64,000 bases of DNA from Cheilinus undulatus. Lineage: Eukaryota; Chordata; Actinopteri; Labriformes; Labridae. The stretch lies in assembly GCF_018320785.1 (NCBI RefSeq), contig NC_054886.1, positions 33,401,732 through 33,465,731 of the forward strand, written 5' to 3'. Both the position numbers and the translations under genes were made by a program. Within the stretch, counting starts at the first letter, position 1, and each line of letters opens with the position of its first letter. This document shows positions 12,084-33,574 of this stretch, piece by piece. The notes under the pieces were generated by a model. It was not told where the DNA came from. It searched no databases and was given only the letters and a program-made list of their open reading frames with translations.

Positions 12084-14330
12084 GAATGCAGATTTACAGT
12101 AATAGAAATGGTATAGTTTATTAAAAGTCATAAAAACATAATTCATTTAAACTGGCCAAGAAGACCATAACTGGGGAATCAATCAGTCTATGAGAGGACC
12201 TGCAAGCCTTCAGATTATCCACTACTGGTCACACTTTCTGTTTCTCAAAGCCAAGGAAGGATCCTTAAACGGACGTTTTTGAAGGATAGTACGGCATCGA
12301 CTGCTGTCAGAGGACTGGTCCAATGACAAGGATCCTCAAAACTGTCCAAAGACCGAGTCCTTCACAGAATTTCCAAGGATGCACATGTGTGTCCTCTGGT
12401 CGCAGGAATTACCCACAATCCAATCTGCACTGTTTTCCTTCCCTTAAAAAATAAATAAACAGCACGATTTGACTTGATTAGCTTTTGTACATGATTTGCA
12501 GAGATGTCTTTAAAAGATACCAGCAGAACATAGGATAAGAAAAACAGAGAGCATGCCTTTCATTGTGGTTGACAAAGAGTTAACACTGGGGTGGTGGACT
12601 ACTGAAATGGACTATCAAAACCCGTGTGGTCATTCGGTCCAGTTGTTAGAAATTGTATAAGTACTGGTGCCACGTTAATTACTGGACTGCTATACTGATC
12701 CATAATAGCTACTGCCTCATTCTACTTAAATGATGCTGTTTGTTTTGACCCATTTTTGTGGATTGGAGGATGATTTTTTCTGATGACAGACTGGGGAATC
12801 CGTCTGCTTTGCAAGGTTATGTGATTCTGAGCAGATTCAGTGTTAAACATTTATAGGCTGTTTTTTGCTTTAGAGTCAAATCAAAAGCTAGTTAATTCTA
12901 AGTCTGCCCCAGAAATACATTTAAATACTAATTATTCTTAGTACCACGTATTTGTTGTAGCTGACTTATATCAGTATGAATCTAAAATGACTGGCTGCAC
13001 ATTAATACGCTTTTGTTAGACCAATTTTTAGTCTAAACCTCTAGTCAGTCATCTTGTTTAAAGGTGGAAAGATATCAGCAACACATTCAAAACATAGACC
13101 ACAGAGCAGAAACAGAAACAACAGAAGGTTAAAAATAACTTTTAAATTTATTTCTAACAATGAAAATGTTTTAATGAAGTTTCAGAACAAGATGATCTCA
13201 AAGTACTGCAATATTTCCAATACTCACATAGTATAAAAAAATAAGAATAATAAAAAAATAATAAAATAACAATAAAGAGAGTTGTTTGTGTTAAACATCT
13301 CACGACTTCACAACACTGAACAAACTTAACGCAGCAGTACATTATTCATTAAGATGACATAATTAGATTCAAATTTAGAAGATCATGAAATTATTATTTC
13401 AGATCTTATGGCTTAATACTTTTTTTTTGCTTTGTTTTTTTGTCTGTCTTCCTGAGCCATGCTGTGTTATCCTTTCTCTAAACAACATGTAGCATCATGA
13501 CGTTTACACTGGTGACAACACACAGGAGGAATGAAACAAGCAGACCAACATAAGAAGGGCCCCACAGCATCTGTGCCATCAGTTAGAACAAAACAATGAT
13601 ACAGAGAGGTAAAAAAAAAAAAGACTTTGGAGTAGGAAGTCAAGGTAAACAATGAAAAAAGACAAAAACATTGTGTGGGGAAAAAACTACAACAACAAAA
13701 CTGACCTCATACACAGGCAAGCAGAAAAACAAATGCATGAGAGAACTACTGAAGCAAACAAACCAAGTACAGTAGCTGCATACTAACCTTGTAAAAAGTA
13801 GCTGAAAACATACAGTAACTCACACTGTGTGAAACCTGGAGGTGAGTGCACCAGTTGGTCATATGACTGATATGTAACATTAAGTCAAGCCAAGGCTGGA
13901 GGGTCACGCCAATTGAAAAGTTATTTTCTGAGCATCAGCTGGGCTTGAGCTCTGTTTGAGTAACACTTGGGTGTTACTATTACACCAAAGATTGAGCAGG
14001 AAGAAGTTTTAAAAAGTCATACAAGAATGGAGCAGGGTATGTGTTGAAAAACTGCAAGGATGGAGCTGGCATTTGTTTGAACAGTCATGCAAGGATAGAT
14101 CAAGCCTGACTTAAAAAGTCATGCTAGGATGGAGCAGACAGGCTTTTAAAAAGTCAGTCTTATTCACAGTAATATGCATGTTAAACGCACAGCACTGGCC
14201 ATAAATTTTGTAAGTAGCACACAATAGCAGTGCATCTAGGAAATCATCTCCAAAAAATGTAAATGTGAGAGACGGAGTCATCTGCAGTGGAACCACAAAC
14301 CTGGATGTTTATTCAGGCAGTGAGCTGAAA
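12084..14330. other. Non-coding part of duplication copy A
   Basis: Contains no exon I can defend, but it is well conserved with 53249-55370 (for example TTTCCAAGGATGCACATGTG in both). The words AAGGATGGAGCAGG recur at about 14024, 14057, 14090 and 14125 as a degenerate 30-40 base repeat. It is unclear whether this is 3' untranslated sequence of the gene ending at 14792 or intergenic DNA. Confidence 0.4.
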
Positions 14331-14791
14331 GAAAGGTTTCCTTCTGACGGACATGTTGACCCCTTAAAACATAAAAAAAAAAAAACACATTTCTTCTTCA
14401 GTACATAATAATCATCTATTTAAAAAAGCAACAATATACTATATAGTAAATAAAACTTGTGGGGGGCTAATTTGATGAAAAAGACTTGTCTAATAAATTT
14501 CAACCTATCTTCTTTCAGTTGTTTGTTATCCAAACCTTGAACTGATTGTTTGATAGAAGGTAAAATAGTTCACAACAACCACAGAATATTCACATTAACA
14601 TGCATGCTGAGATCGAGCTCAGCTGTTTTATGTCACACTTGGTCTGCTCAGTGCAGCCTTAAAATCAGATGTGGCTAAATTGGATGAAGCACATAAGACC
14701 GACTTTACTCCTAGCTGGTGCACTTGCATGACTTTCTTACAAGCGGCAATATCAGAGCATGTGTTCATACAACTGCTTGTTTGTGTACCTC

Positions 14792-17700
14792 CTATTTTTG
14801 ATACAACCTGGCAAGCTGAATCTCTATGGGTCCATGAAGTTTCTCCATGTTCAGCACCTGAATTTTTATATCTTTCTTTGTGTGATCCAGCCTCCGCTGT
14901 TCCTGCAGGAGGTTTTCTTTTTCTCTTAATAATTCCTCTTTTTTATCATAACTCATGTACTTTTCCCTGATTTCAGTTTCCAGTGCCTGGAGTTTCAGTT
15001 TGTTCTCTTCCCTCTTCCTCTCCATCTCCTCCAGCTGCTCTTTGAGTCGATCTCTCATGTTCTCCAGCTCAGCGTTCACCTCCATCAGTGTATTCACCAG
15101 AGATTCATGGCCTTGGAAGTCACTTTGAAGCTGTGGCATTTTCTTCTCTAAATCCATATTCCTTTCTGTAGTGGAGACATAAATCAAAGACAAAAATGTA
15201 GATGGAAAAAATCATATTCAATGCTCTAACTGAAACAGGCTGTGACAGAAAACACCTACAGAGTTGATAAAAGCTACCTAAATTTGAGATATTCAGAATT
15301 TTGATTTCCTCTTTTACAGTATCTCTTCATATATATTAATGGAGGTGGAAGAACTGTGACTCACTTCTCAGTTTCTTCCCAACAATCACAGTTACAGTAA
15401 AACTTGAGGCCAGTCCAACCAGGAACCAAACTGAGATCATGTCGTGAAAGGCTGCGGGAAGGATGGAAAGCAAACCAACACAAAAAATAAACAAGGAAAT
15501 TATTAACTGACATTGAATCCTGATGTTTGGTGACTATGTTTAAAATCAGGCATCTTTGTAATTAAAGTGATAGGCTTTAAAATATAAAAATCTCCCCTCT
15601 CTAATATGACTTACCTCCTAAGAGTTGTAAAAGCAGAATAAAGAAGTCCTGGTCAAGGCTCACTTCTGTAAAGGAAGGTTTAAGGAACGGTGCATCCTCC
15701 TGTTGAAGCTTCTTTTCTTCTATCAGTGCAGTGGGTACTTCTAATTCAGTCTCTGTCATCTTTGGCTGTTTCTGATTTATATTGTCATTCTCTGTTTCCT
15801 GATCATTTTGAAAATTGTCTGAAACACACCGGGATATGACCATGATAACAGAAATTGAAATGAAAAAGTAGAACAATACAGAAGCAAAAAATGTTCTTGT
15901 CTTATACAGTGAAGACAGTCTTCCATATGATGATCAGAGCTGGTTAAATGATTTTACACATGGCATACTTACATTCAGAGATTTTATCCTCCTCATCGTC
16001 AGGCTTTCTGAAACTCTGTTAAATGAAACAACGAGCTATCAGTCTACAGCTGAACACATTTCTCATATCAACCATCTTTTTGTCCAGTTTGGAGGAATGA
16101 AACAAACCCTGTCTTCAGATGGAACTCACAACCCTGTAAAGTTGTGTCATGAAGCGTGTTCTGAAAAAGCCTGGCCTACAAATGGTAACTGGGGAACACT
16201 GTTGCTAGGCAACAACTTTTTTTCGCCTCCCGGTTCCATGCAACTCCAAGTCCAAAAACATGTGTCACTATATAAAATGTAATTAAAAACAGAATTCAAT
16301 TATTGTCAAATCTCAAAACCCCCATATTGTTCAACAATAGAACATAAACAACATATCAGATCTCTAAACTGACAAATTTGCCATGTAGTGAAAAATATCA
16401 GCTCATTTTGAATTCGATAGCAGCTGAAAAACAGCTGGGGGAACATTTTTCAACTATTTCACTTTATTTTCAACAGGTCTGTAACTAACATGACTGGTTA
16501 TAAAAGGAACATTTTAAAGAGGCAGAGTCTCTCAGAAATAAAGATGGGCAGAATTAAACTAAGTCTAACTTATAGAACATTAAAAAAAAGTTTCTCAACA
16601 TAAAATTGAGAAGACTTTAAATATCCCACCAGCTACAGTCTATAATATATACACTATATTGCCAAAAGTATTCGCTCACCTGCCTTGACTAGCATATGAA
16701 CTTAAATAACATCCCATTCTTAATCCATAGGTTTTAATATGACGTTGGTCCACCCCTTGCAGCTATAACAGCTTCAACTCTTCTGGGAAGGCTTTCCACA
16801 AGGTTTAGGAGTGTGTTTATGGGAATTTTTAACCATTCTCCCAGAAGCACATTTGTGAGCTCACACACTGATGTTGGACCAGAAGGCCTGGCTCTCAGTC
16901 TCCGCTCTAATCCATCCCAAAGGTGTTCTATGGGGTTGAGGTCAGGACTCTGTGCAGGCCAGTCAAGTTGATCCACACCAAACTCTCTCCTCCATGTCTT
17001 TATGGACCTTGCTTTGTGCACTGGTGCACAGTCATGTTGGAACAGGAAGGGGCCATCCCCAAACTGTTCCCACAAAGTTGGGAGCATGGAATTGTCCAAA
17101 ATCTCTTGGTATGCTGAAGCATTCAGAGTTCCTTTCACTGGAACTAAGGGGCCAAGCCCAGCTCCTGAAAAACAAGCCCACACCATAATCCCCCCTCCAC
17201 CAAACCTTACACTTGGCACAATGCAGTCAGACAAGTACCGTTCTCCTGGCAACCGCCAAACCCAGACTTGTCTCCACTGCTCTAGAATCCAGTGGCGGCA
17301 TGCTTTACCCCACTGCATGCAACACTTTGCATTGCACTTGGTGATGTATGGCTTGGATACCACTGTTCTTGAGCTAATCTGAAGGCCACATGAAGTTTGG
17401 AGGTCTGTAGCGATTGACTCTAAAGAAAGTTGGCGACCCCTCTTCGTCATTTTACGTGGTCTACCACTTGGTGGCTGAGTTGCTGTCGTTCCCAATCACT
17501 TCCACTTTGTTATAATACCACTGACAGTTGACTGTGGAATATCATTGAATATCATTGAATTTCCCTTCGGGGATAAATAAAGTTCTTGTATTGTATTGTA
17601 TTGTATCAAGGAGTGAGGAAGTTTCACCACTGAACTTGTTGCACAGGTGGCATCCTATCACAGTACTAGCTGGAATTCACTGAGCACAAATGTTTGTAGA

Positions 17701-19352
17701 AACAGTCTGCATGCCTAGGTGCTTGATTTTATACACCTGTGGCCATGGAAGTGATTGGAACACCTGATTTCAATGATTTGGATGGATGAGTGAATTCTTT
17801 TGGCAATATAATATATTATAAGATTCAGAGAATCTGGAGAAATCTCTGTAAGCAAGGGCCAAGGCTGAAGGTGTGATGTTCAGGCCCTCTGGCCCATAGC
17901 ATTAAAAACAGGCATGATTTTCTACAGGGAATCTCTGCATGGGCTCAGGAGCACTTCCAGAAATCACTGTGAACACAGATGGCCGCGCCATCCACAAATG
18001 ACAGTTAAGCTGAATGTAAACAGGATCCAGAAACACAGCTGTCTTCTGTGGGCCAAAGCTCATTTCAAAAGGACTGTTCTATAATGGAAAACTGTTCTGT
18101 GGTCAGATGAATCGTAATTCAAAAATTTTTTGGAAAACATGGATGTCATGTCCTGTTGACTAAAGAGGAGAGGAACCATCCAGCATGTTATCAGCACATA
18201 CTTCTAAAGCCTGCATCTCTGATGGTATGGGGTTGCATTAGTGCCTATGGCGTGGACAGCTCTAACATCTGGAAAGGAACTATCAATGCTGAGAAGTAGA
18301 GAGCTTTTAGAGCAACACATGCTCCCATCCAGCATCAGAAAATGAAAAATCTGACAAAGAGACCAAGGACTGTTGAGCAGCCTTTCTCTCCCAAAACTCT
18401 AGCAACTGCTCTCCTCACTTCCCAGATGTTTGCAGACTGTTGTGAAAGGAGAGGGGAGGGTACACAATGGTAAGCATCACCCCGTCCCTACTTTTATGAG
18501 ATGTGTTATTTATGTTCTATCCTGAATAAAATATAGGGTTATGATTTTTGTAAATCATCACATTCTGATTTTATTTACATTTAACACAGCACGCCAACTT
18601 CTTTAGAATTGGAGTTGTATCTGCAAATATAACATTATGTCATGACTTTTAAAAGCCATGCAGAGGGACAACTGACTAGATAACAGAGGTCATGGTCTTA
18701 GTAACTTTATGTGAGAGCTCCTTTTGGTCCCATGGGTGGCTAAAACTGTCCATGAGCTTGGCCATTCCTGAAAACATGACCAAACACATCACACCTCCTG
18801 ATCTGGATGCTTTCAGAAATGTATTAGTCTAAGATTTCAGAAATACCATAGGCGTGAGGTTTCATATAGTCCACTCTTCTGGAAGAAGTAAAGAACAAGC
18901 CTTCTAAGATCAAAAAGATGAAGACAAACCTATTTCAGCTTTCTGTCTCCTTTACCTTTAGATGTTGAGGTTCAAGTTTCTCAGTAGAGGATTCCAGTTC
19001 CTTCTCTTTTAACAACAGAGTGGAAACTTTTTCAGAGTCACTCTCCATCATCTGGGACTGTTTCTCAAACAATTGGTTTGTGTTGTCTATTTCCATTTTC
19101 TGATCAAATAGATAGTGGTCTAAATATAAAAATAAGACACAAATATAGATTACCATTAACATGGACAAACAAGGACTGGCATGAAAGCTACAACAAAGAC
19201 AGCCTTGGATAATATTCTTATGGTTAGGTGAAATAAATGAAAGGTTGTCTTGTTGCTAGTCCATGAAAATGTTGAATGAATATAAATAATTAAGACTTAC
19301 ATATAGAGGACAGGATTAAGGCAACTGCAAAACACAATAATTGGTTCCACAT
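14792..19352 (-). CDS. Ig-less single-pass protein with cytoplasmic coiled coil, copy A (307 aa)
   Basis: I do not recognise this as a named gene. Exons: 19352-19301, 19119-18956, 16015-15973, 15818-15615, 15451-15365, 15165-14792. All frames are open, and the GT-AG phases match (924 bases, 307 residues). Layout: signal peptide 1-18 ([16 protein letters not shown]); acidic, Gln/Asn-rich ectodomain about 19-154 with no Ig cysteines; TM about 160-178 ([18 protein letters not shown]) followed by GKK; coiled coil 184-307 with heptad-like runs ([33 protein letters not shown]) ending ARLYQK. Its TM and coiled-coil exons are in the same phase as those of the butyrophilin-like neighbours, and the coiled coil aligns with that of the gene at 34988. 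It is thus best read as a family member that lost its Ig exons. Ectodomain exons 2 and 4 resemble each other ([10 protein letters not shown] versus NDNINQKQ). Function unknown; surface location with an intracellular oligomerising tail is inferred. Confidence 0.78.
16734..17495 (-). pseudogene. Tc1 transposase with internal in-frame deletions
   Basis: An open frame of 253 residues. Visible motifs: [10 protein letters not shown] (end of the DNA-binding part), [24 protein letters not shown] (second catalytic Asp) and [12 protein letters not shown] (catalytic Glu). Compared with the usual ~340-residue Tc1 layout, the first helix-turn-helix is missing or upstream in another frame. Two short in-frame losses are also evident, after SSRTVV and between LEQWRQ and VWVWRLPG. 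The second removes the LWSDES segment that carries the first catalytic Asp. The enzyme is therefore inactive although the reading frame stays open. Confidence 0.8.
17545..17607 (+). mobile_element. Minimal LINE 3' tail insertion
   Basis: TTTCCCTTCGGGGATAAATAAAGTT-type sequence followed by TTGTATTGTATTGTAT. It resembles the 3' end of the LINE at 42600-43670 (TTTCCCTAAGGGGACAATAAA then GTATTGTATC). The insertion is only about 50-60 bases long, an extreme 5' truncation. It is preceded by a direct repeat GAATATCATTGAATATCATT. It interrupts the Tc1 and so is younger than it. Confidence 0.65.
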
Positions 19353-19949
19353 GCTTGAATAATGTCTGAAGACCTGAAAAAGAAAACAGTCGATTTCAAC
19401 TGACTCAGTCTGCCTTTCCCATGTAGTTTTCAAAGATGTTTACTTCCAATACAAATTGAAGTTTCAGTCAGTTTTGAGTTGTAGAACTTTTTTTTAAAGA
19501 TCTAGTTATTGAAATTATAAGAAGGTAGCCTTGTCTTTGGTGATTCATTAACATGGCTACCAAACAAATATCTTAAAGCCTAAGCTGAGAGTGAACTATA
19601 AACAAGTGTCTGAGCCCACCATAGCTGGTCTGTCTGTGCATTACTGCTATCAGGGTAATAATATTTAGCTTCATTTCATGAGAAATGTGTGCACAATTGT
19701 TAAAGTACACTGACACATCACTGGAAGCCCTGAAACACTCTGTGCTGGCATCACAGGTACGCAAGCCACAAGTTTAGTTTGAGGCTGCTCTGACCAACAG
19801 TTAGAGCTTGGCTGTGTGGCTGACGTGTAAGAGTCTTATTTACAGACAACAGAGACATTCATTACCAGCTGTAAATATAAGCTGTTGACAAAAGAACTTC
19901 TAGTCCTTAGGTAGGATGATCCAGTCTCACACACACACTGTTTAAAACT

Positions 19950-20075
19950 GTAACTTAAAAGCGGAATAAAAAATCTTGATCAACTTACCGTGAAATAAAG
20001 CTTCAAATCTTTTGTTGGTTTTAGACTTTGTACTATGATCCACATTATGGTTTTATGACCACATGGGCCATAAAC
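19950..20075 (-). promoter_or_regulatory. Putative leader exon and promoter of the copy A Ig-less gene
   Basis: On the - strand a segment ending TTTATTTCACG|GTAAGT provides a splice donor (exon end 19989). The ATG exon has an acceptor CTTTTTCAG ending at 19374. About 40 bases upstream of the likely leader, GGTCATAAAACC is TATA-like. The arrangement is repeated in copy B (donor after 60947, CACG|GTAAGA). Confidence 0.5.
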
Positions 20076-21270
20076 AGTGATAGTTTTTCATTGGTTCCCT
20101 TATTCCGGAAATCTGGGCTTCAATTGTGAGGTAAAGAAAACTGCAACATGAGTATTATTAATGTGTTATCTTAAGCATATTTTACAATTAGTTTACCTTC
20201 AACATTTTGTTTAAAGAACTATACCACCTCCTGTGTCTCAGTCTAATGCAGGTATTTATTTAAAAAAAGGTGTAGATGTTATAATGCAAAAAAGAAAAAA
20301 AAAACACCATGGAGAAGACTAGGCCCTGCATTGAAGCATTTTCATCTACCTAAGTATTGTCAAGGTTTATGGCCCCTAAAACAGACCACTGATATCTCAG
20401 TGCACATGCAACAGGTAATATGCACCTCAAGGGACATCTTCATCACCATCCTTTATCACAAACCTTTATTTATATTTTGAAAATCATTGAGTTTTCCCTC
20501 ATTTGCAATGATGTAACATCATTAAAAAATATAAACAGTGAATACAATTATTAGCCCAAATAATAAAGGGTTTACTCAGAGAAACAAACACAAACTAAAG
20601 TGAAATAATTGGCTGTGTTGTCTCCTGTATAAAGCAGATTTTCAGATATAAGGTATCATACAGAAAGAAACTGAAAGACTGAATAAAGTGTTTAATACAT
20701 TGAGTGATAAATAATGAGGAGAGCTGTAAAAAGAAAGGGTACAAGCTGTTCAACTGTCACTATATCATTGAGTGTGTATTTATTTTTACATTTATCTGAC
20801 CTGTTAAGCATTATACATACTGTACATATGGGGCAATATTTTTCAAATTGTATGCAACTTGGCTTTGATGAAAAAAGGAGTTGATTTTGAATGCAAATGA
20901 ACAAAATAACAAACACAAACAAACGCTAATGAGAAGCTAGAGGTGGTGATAATTATAACCCAGCATTTTTTTACTCTCATGTAGCCTCACTATTTGACTG
21001 CTCTGTTCTACAGCCAGTGATGGGTGAAGTGTAGAGGGTGTATACTAGTCTGATTTTCAATGTCTGTCAGACACATTTGGGTTACTTATCTTGCAAATAG
21101 ACCATTAGCAGGGTGGATGTCACATGGATAGCTGCATGTATACATGACAACACCATTGTCAATTTTGTAGGCTGGAAATAGTACATTCTTCTAGGATCTC
21201 TGACTTTTGATAGGAGGGTGACGTGCAGAAGAGGCCCAAATAACACCCAGATTTATTTATCATTATTATT

Positions 21271-23295
21271 TTGCATTACCAATCAGAGTAGATGGTGCCA
21301 CTAAGTACTGAAATGTACCAGTGTCTCCAGTGTGTGAAAGTGGGTCAGGTATTACTTCACCAACAAAATGATTTAAGATTATGTTTGTACCAGTCAGGCA
21401 GTACCTTTCCTATAGGCAGCATGAGACTGGGAAGACAAACAGGCTCTGGCATTATCTGAAAAGAGACCCTTTACTCCTGGTTAAACACAACATAACTCCA
21501 CTGTTCTGTCTTTGTCTTTAATAACTTCACCAAATTATTCCCCCAACTACTGAAAAACTGAAAAGTATGTACCATAAATAAATAAAATATGCATTACCTA
21601 TGTTTTTACTGTCTCTCTTGTCGTCAGAGTTGACCACGATGAAAACAATATCCTTATACATGTAGAAATAAAATGTTTCAAGTAAATCTAAAAAACATGA
21701 TGTTATATATTTGGGTCATTCTAGTGCAGAGTTTAAGCCACTTTAAGGCATGTTCCCAGAGGCTGTAAGACTGGTGCAGGCTGCTGTCTGTTGATGTTTA
21801 TTTGCTGTTTGCTGATTTCTTGTTATTTCTCCCATGAAACTAAAGACCGCATGATGGTGAGCGATTTAGCACTGCCTCACAAATGCTGGACATACAATTA
21901 TCATGAAGGAAACAAATCAACATAATATATTGAAATCAGATACACTGAACATACAAATCTCTAGATTTGCAATCATTCAATGCAAACCCCATTTTGTTTC
22001 ACCTTTGAGACATTTGAATACAAAATAAAATAAAATAAAAAAAACATAAAGGAAATGGCCCTAGATTGATCCACAATTTATATTTACTGTTAAGGCTGAA
22101 TGAAAAAAAGGAACAAGATGTCTTTGTCATGTTTAAGTCATTGTACAGGACACACAAGTCATAAGTCTTCTTTATTTATTTCCACCATTTCCCATCCATG
22201 TTGGACAATGAAGCAATAAAATGCAAGCACATTTTTTGTTAACTTCTTATCAAAGCTTTTACGGTCAGAGGGAGACTTTGAACTAACTGCCATTGGATGG
22301 TTTTATAACTAGAGTGATCATTAACAATCAGCATCTAATCACTAGTTTCATCAAATAACTCCCATGGATGAAAACTGACTTATTAGGATATTTACCAGTT
22401 TTCTAGTTTTTCAACCTTCAGAGCACTTGTTCAGCAGAATTTTGTTTTAAATTAAATGATCTGTTTAAATCAATCTATTCAGTTTTCACGATATGATAAA
22501 ACAACCACTGTATTTGATTGGGAAGATGTTTTTTTTTTTCAATATTACTAGCACCTTATCATTTTTTTTTATCAGTTCCACATAGAATTACATTTTGGTT
22601 TAAGAGAAACAAAGCCTCACGTTGTGTTGGGATTTAACTTTACAAGAGAGGATTAGAGCCATGAGGGAAGGAAAAAGAATAATGCTGTGCATTTCAAGAA
22701 AAAAGTAAAGAAAACGGATAAAAGTTGAAAAGTCAGCCATCCATCAGCCACGTGAGAAGACGAACAGCATGACCAACAGCACAACTGTATATTGTGTGTG
22801 TACATATATATATATATGAGTTCAAGAGAGTGAGAGGGAAAGCAAGTCAGTGTTTCTCTGCAGCCACATTGATGACAATTAAATCCACCACTGTTCCTTA
22901 ATGTCTTATTTCACTTGAAAAAAAAAAAAAAAACACCTACGGACAGCTCAGTGGAAGTCAAAAGTCACTGGAACCATTTTAATGATCTCTTTTTTCATTT
23001 TCATCAAAATCAATAACAAGTTCACAACAAGGCCTGCTAGAAAAAGACTTCATATTGTGCATCTGTTTTGTTTGAATAAATTGACTAAAGAATGATTAAT
23101 GGAAATAAAATAAGGACCAAGAAAAAAAAAAAAAAACAACAACAACAGCTTGTCATCTGTGTTTGAAAGCAGTGTTTTGTTTTGTTTTTCTGTCATGTAT
23201 GCCTAAGGCAAACGATTATTTGTCTGAGTAGTCTGCATGTGTGTGGTGTCAACACAATTATTTTACTGCTCCAAATCACATCGTAGCCTCACAGG
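21271..23295. other. Gene-free stretch with low-complexity tracts
   Basis: Holds A/T homopolymers, a short TATATA tract at 22804-22817 and CAACAACAACAG near 23140. I see no exon with paired splice sites and no recognisable mobile element. Confidence 0.35.
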
Positions 23296-23299
23296 CCCT

Positions 23300-23337
23300 G
23301 AATGGTAAATATCAAACATGTTTGATATTTACCATTC
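23300..23337. repeat. Perfect 38-bp palindrome
   Basis: GAATGGTAAATATCAAACA is followed immediately by its exact reverse complement, with no loop. The downstream DNA to about 23810 (ending CTAGTGTGTGGCCGGCCTAA) looks like the end of a fish DNA-transposon-derived repeat. The palindrome may mark the junction of two inverted copies or a hairpin terminus. Confidence 0.85.
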
Positions 23338-23339
23338 TA

Positions 23340-23815
23340 GGTCATAGTGCCGCTGACAGAGTACCCACAACAACCAATGAGAGCGAGCAGACCGGGTAGT
23401 GTCATCATACGGATGATACGTACTTTCACTGCTCACAACCATAAACACAACTGTACCTTAGTTCCAGCCAGGATTTCGTCCTGAGTCTTTCCCATGTTTT
23501 AAAATTGTTGCTGGACCTGTAGCTCATGCCAGGACAGCCTGTTGTGGAGAGACAGCAAGATGGTATCGACAGACATCTGTGGTTTGTTTTGTTTTTCTCA
23601 AGTCACGTGATCATGCAAGGTCGTAGGCAGGTCGACAGGTGTGTGGTCTCCAGTGATCTGACAGTCTGGCTGAGTCGTCTGTTGTGTGTGTTCAGAGGAT
23701 CAAAGATGAAAAATCTTTGGAAATTGTCCTGAAGTCTGTGGTCTCCCACGGTCTAAAAATCATTTCAGATTAAAAAATCGTCTAGTGTGTGGCCGGCCTA
23801 AGTTATGACACAACA
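23340..23815. mobile_element. Probable DNA-transposon-derived repeat
   Basis: The terminal words AAAAATCGTCTAGTGTGTGGCCGGCCTAA are familiar from non-autonomous fish DNA transposons. The left terminus is not clear, no target-site duplication is visible, and there is no transposase frame. Confidence 0.4.
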
Positions 23816-23927
23816 CATATAGTGCCACCCTGGTTAGGTAACATAAAATATGAACATTACATTCTCAAATTATTTCTCTAATTGGGCTGTATTTTGTAAA
23901 AGGTTTGTTGTCATGATTTGACATTTA

Positions 23928-33078
<9,151 letters not shown>

Positions 33079-33574
33079 CCTGAAGTGCTAAAAAAACCAT
33101 ACAAAACAAATTACACAGAATAAGTAGAAATTCAATTTGCTTCGTAATTTTTTTAAAGTTTCAGGTTTTACCAGAGACAGACTGTTTTAGGGCAGAACAT
33201 TTAGAGCCCTATCGTAGAGTATGAAGAGTTTAGTTGACTAAGTGTAGGCATCTTCCCTATCATCTCTTGAGGCTTACGCCGTGCACTCATGTTATTTGAA
33301 CAGGAAATCAATTCACGCTCCTGTTTTAATGTGGTTTTTGTAAAACATACAAACAGCACTCTGTACACACAGGTTATGGGACAGAATAGCCTGTATTCTA
33401 GCTGGTTTTGCATTTACTGGAATCGTGTTAATTCTGTCAAGACAAAGGTGACAAAGTTTGGTAAATATAAGTAAATAGACTTTAGTATCATAGCATACCT
33501 TATTTGTATGTCCCCTCATTTTGTCAGTACGTCCTTCAGGCAAGCCCTCAAATGATATGAACGTACTTTGAACA

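Larger units (their letters stand above)
16652..17813 (-). mobile_element. Tc1-like transposon nested in the older element, flanked by TA
   Basis: Left end CACTATATTGCCAAAAGTAT and right end CTTTTGGCAATATAAT are inverted and flanked by TA dinucleotides. This is the well-known fish Tc1 family whose ends read TATATTGCCAAAAGTATTCG. The transposase frame is on the - strand at 16734-17495. A short LINE tail sits inside at about 17560-17607. It is absent from copy B, so the insertion is later than the segmental duplication. Confidence 0.85.
16238..18625 (+). mobile_element. Decayed Tc1/mariner element in intron 2 of the copy A gene
   Basis: The outer ends resemble AACTCCAAGTCCAAAAA on the left and CTTTAGAATTGGAGTTG on the right, the worn inverted repeats of a common fish Tc1-like family. 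The interior carries recognisable transposase remnants (GAGAATCTGGAGAAATCTCT, CTGATGGTATGGGGTTGCAT). Stops and indels destroy the frame. The same insertion is present in copy B (57148-59505), so it predates the segmental duplication. A younger Tc1 (16652-17813) is inserted within it. Confidence 0.7.
11517..21270. repeat. Segmental duplication, copy A (partner at 53109-61600)
   Basis: Long stretches match 53109-61600 in the same order and orientation. Examples: 11530-11660 with 53118-53245; 12084-14330 with 53249-55370; the Ig-less coiled-coil genes; the decayed transposon in their second intron; the leader exons; and 20905-21260 with 61305-61600. Copy A alone has extra sequence at about 11660-12084 and 14040-14400, a Tc1 at 16652-17813, and about 570 bases near 20325-20900. 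The two copies lie about 41 kb apart. Boundaries are approximate because I matched words by eye. Confidence 0.85.

Noticed and set aside
15601..15876. Possible separate small secreted protein (91-residue frame)
   Set aside because: The part 15818-15615 is exon 4 of the Ig-less gene with matching phases; the apparent start is intron sequence read through.
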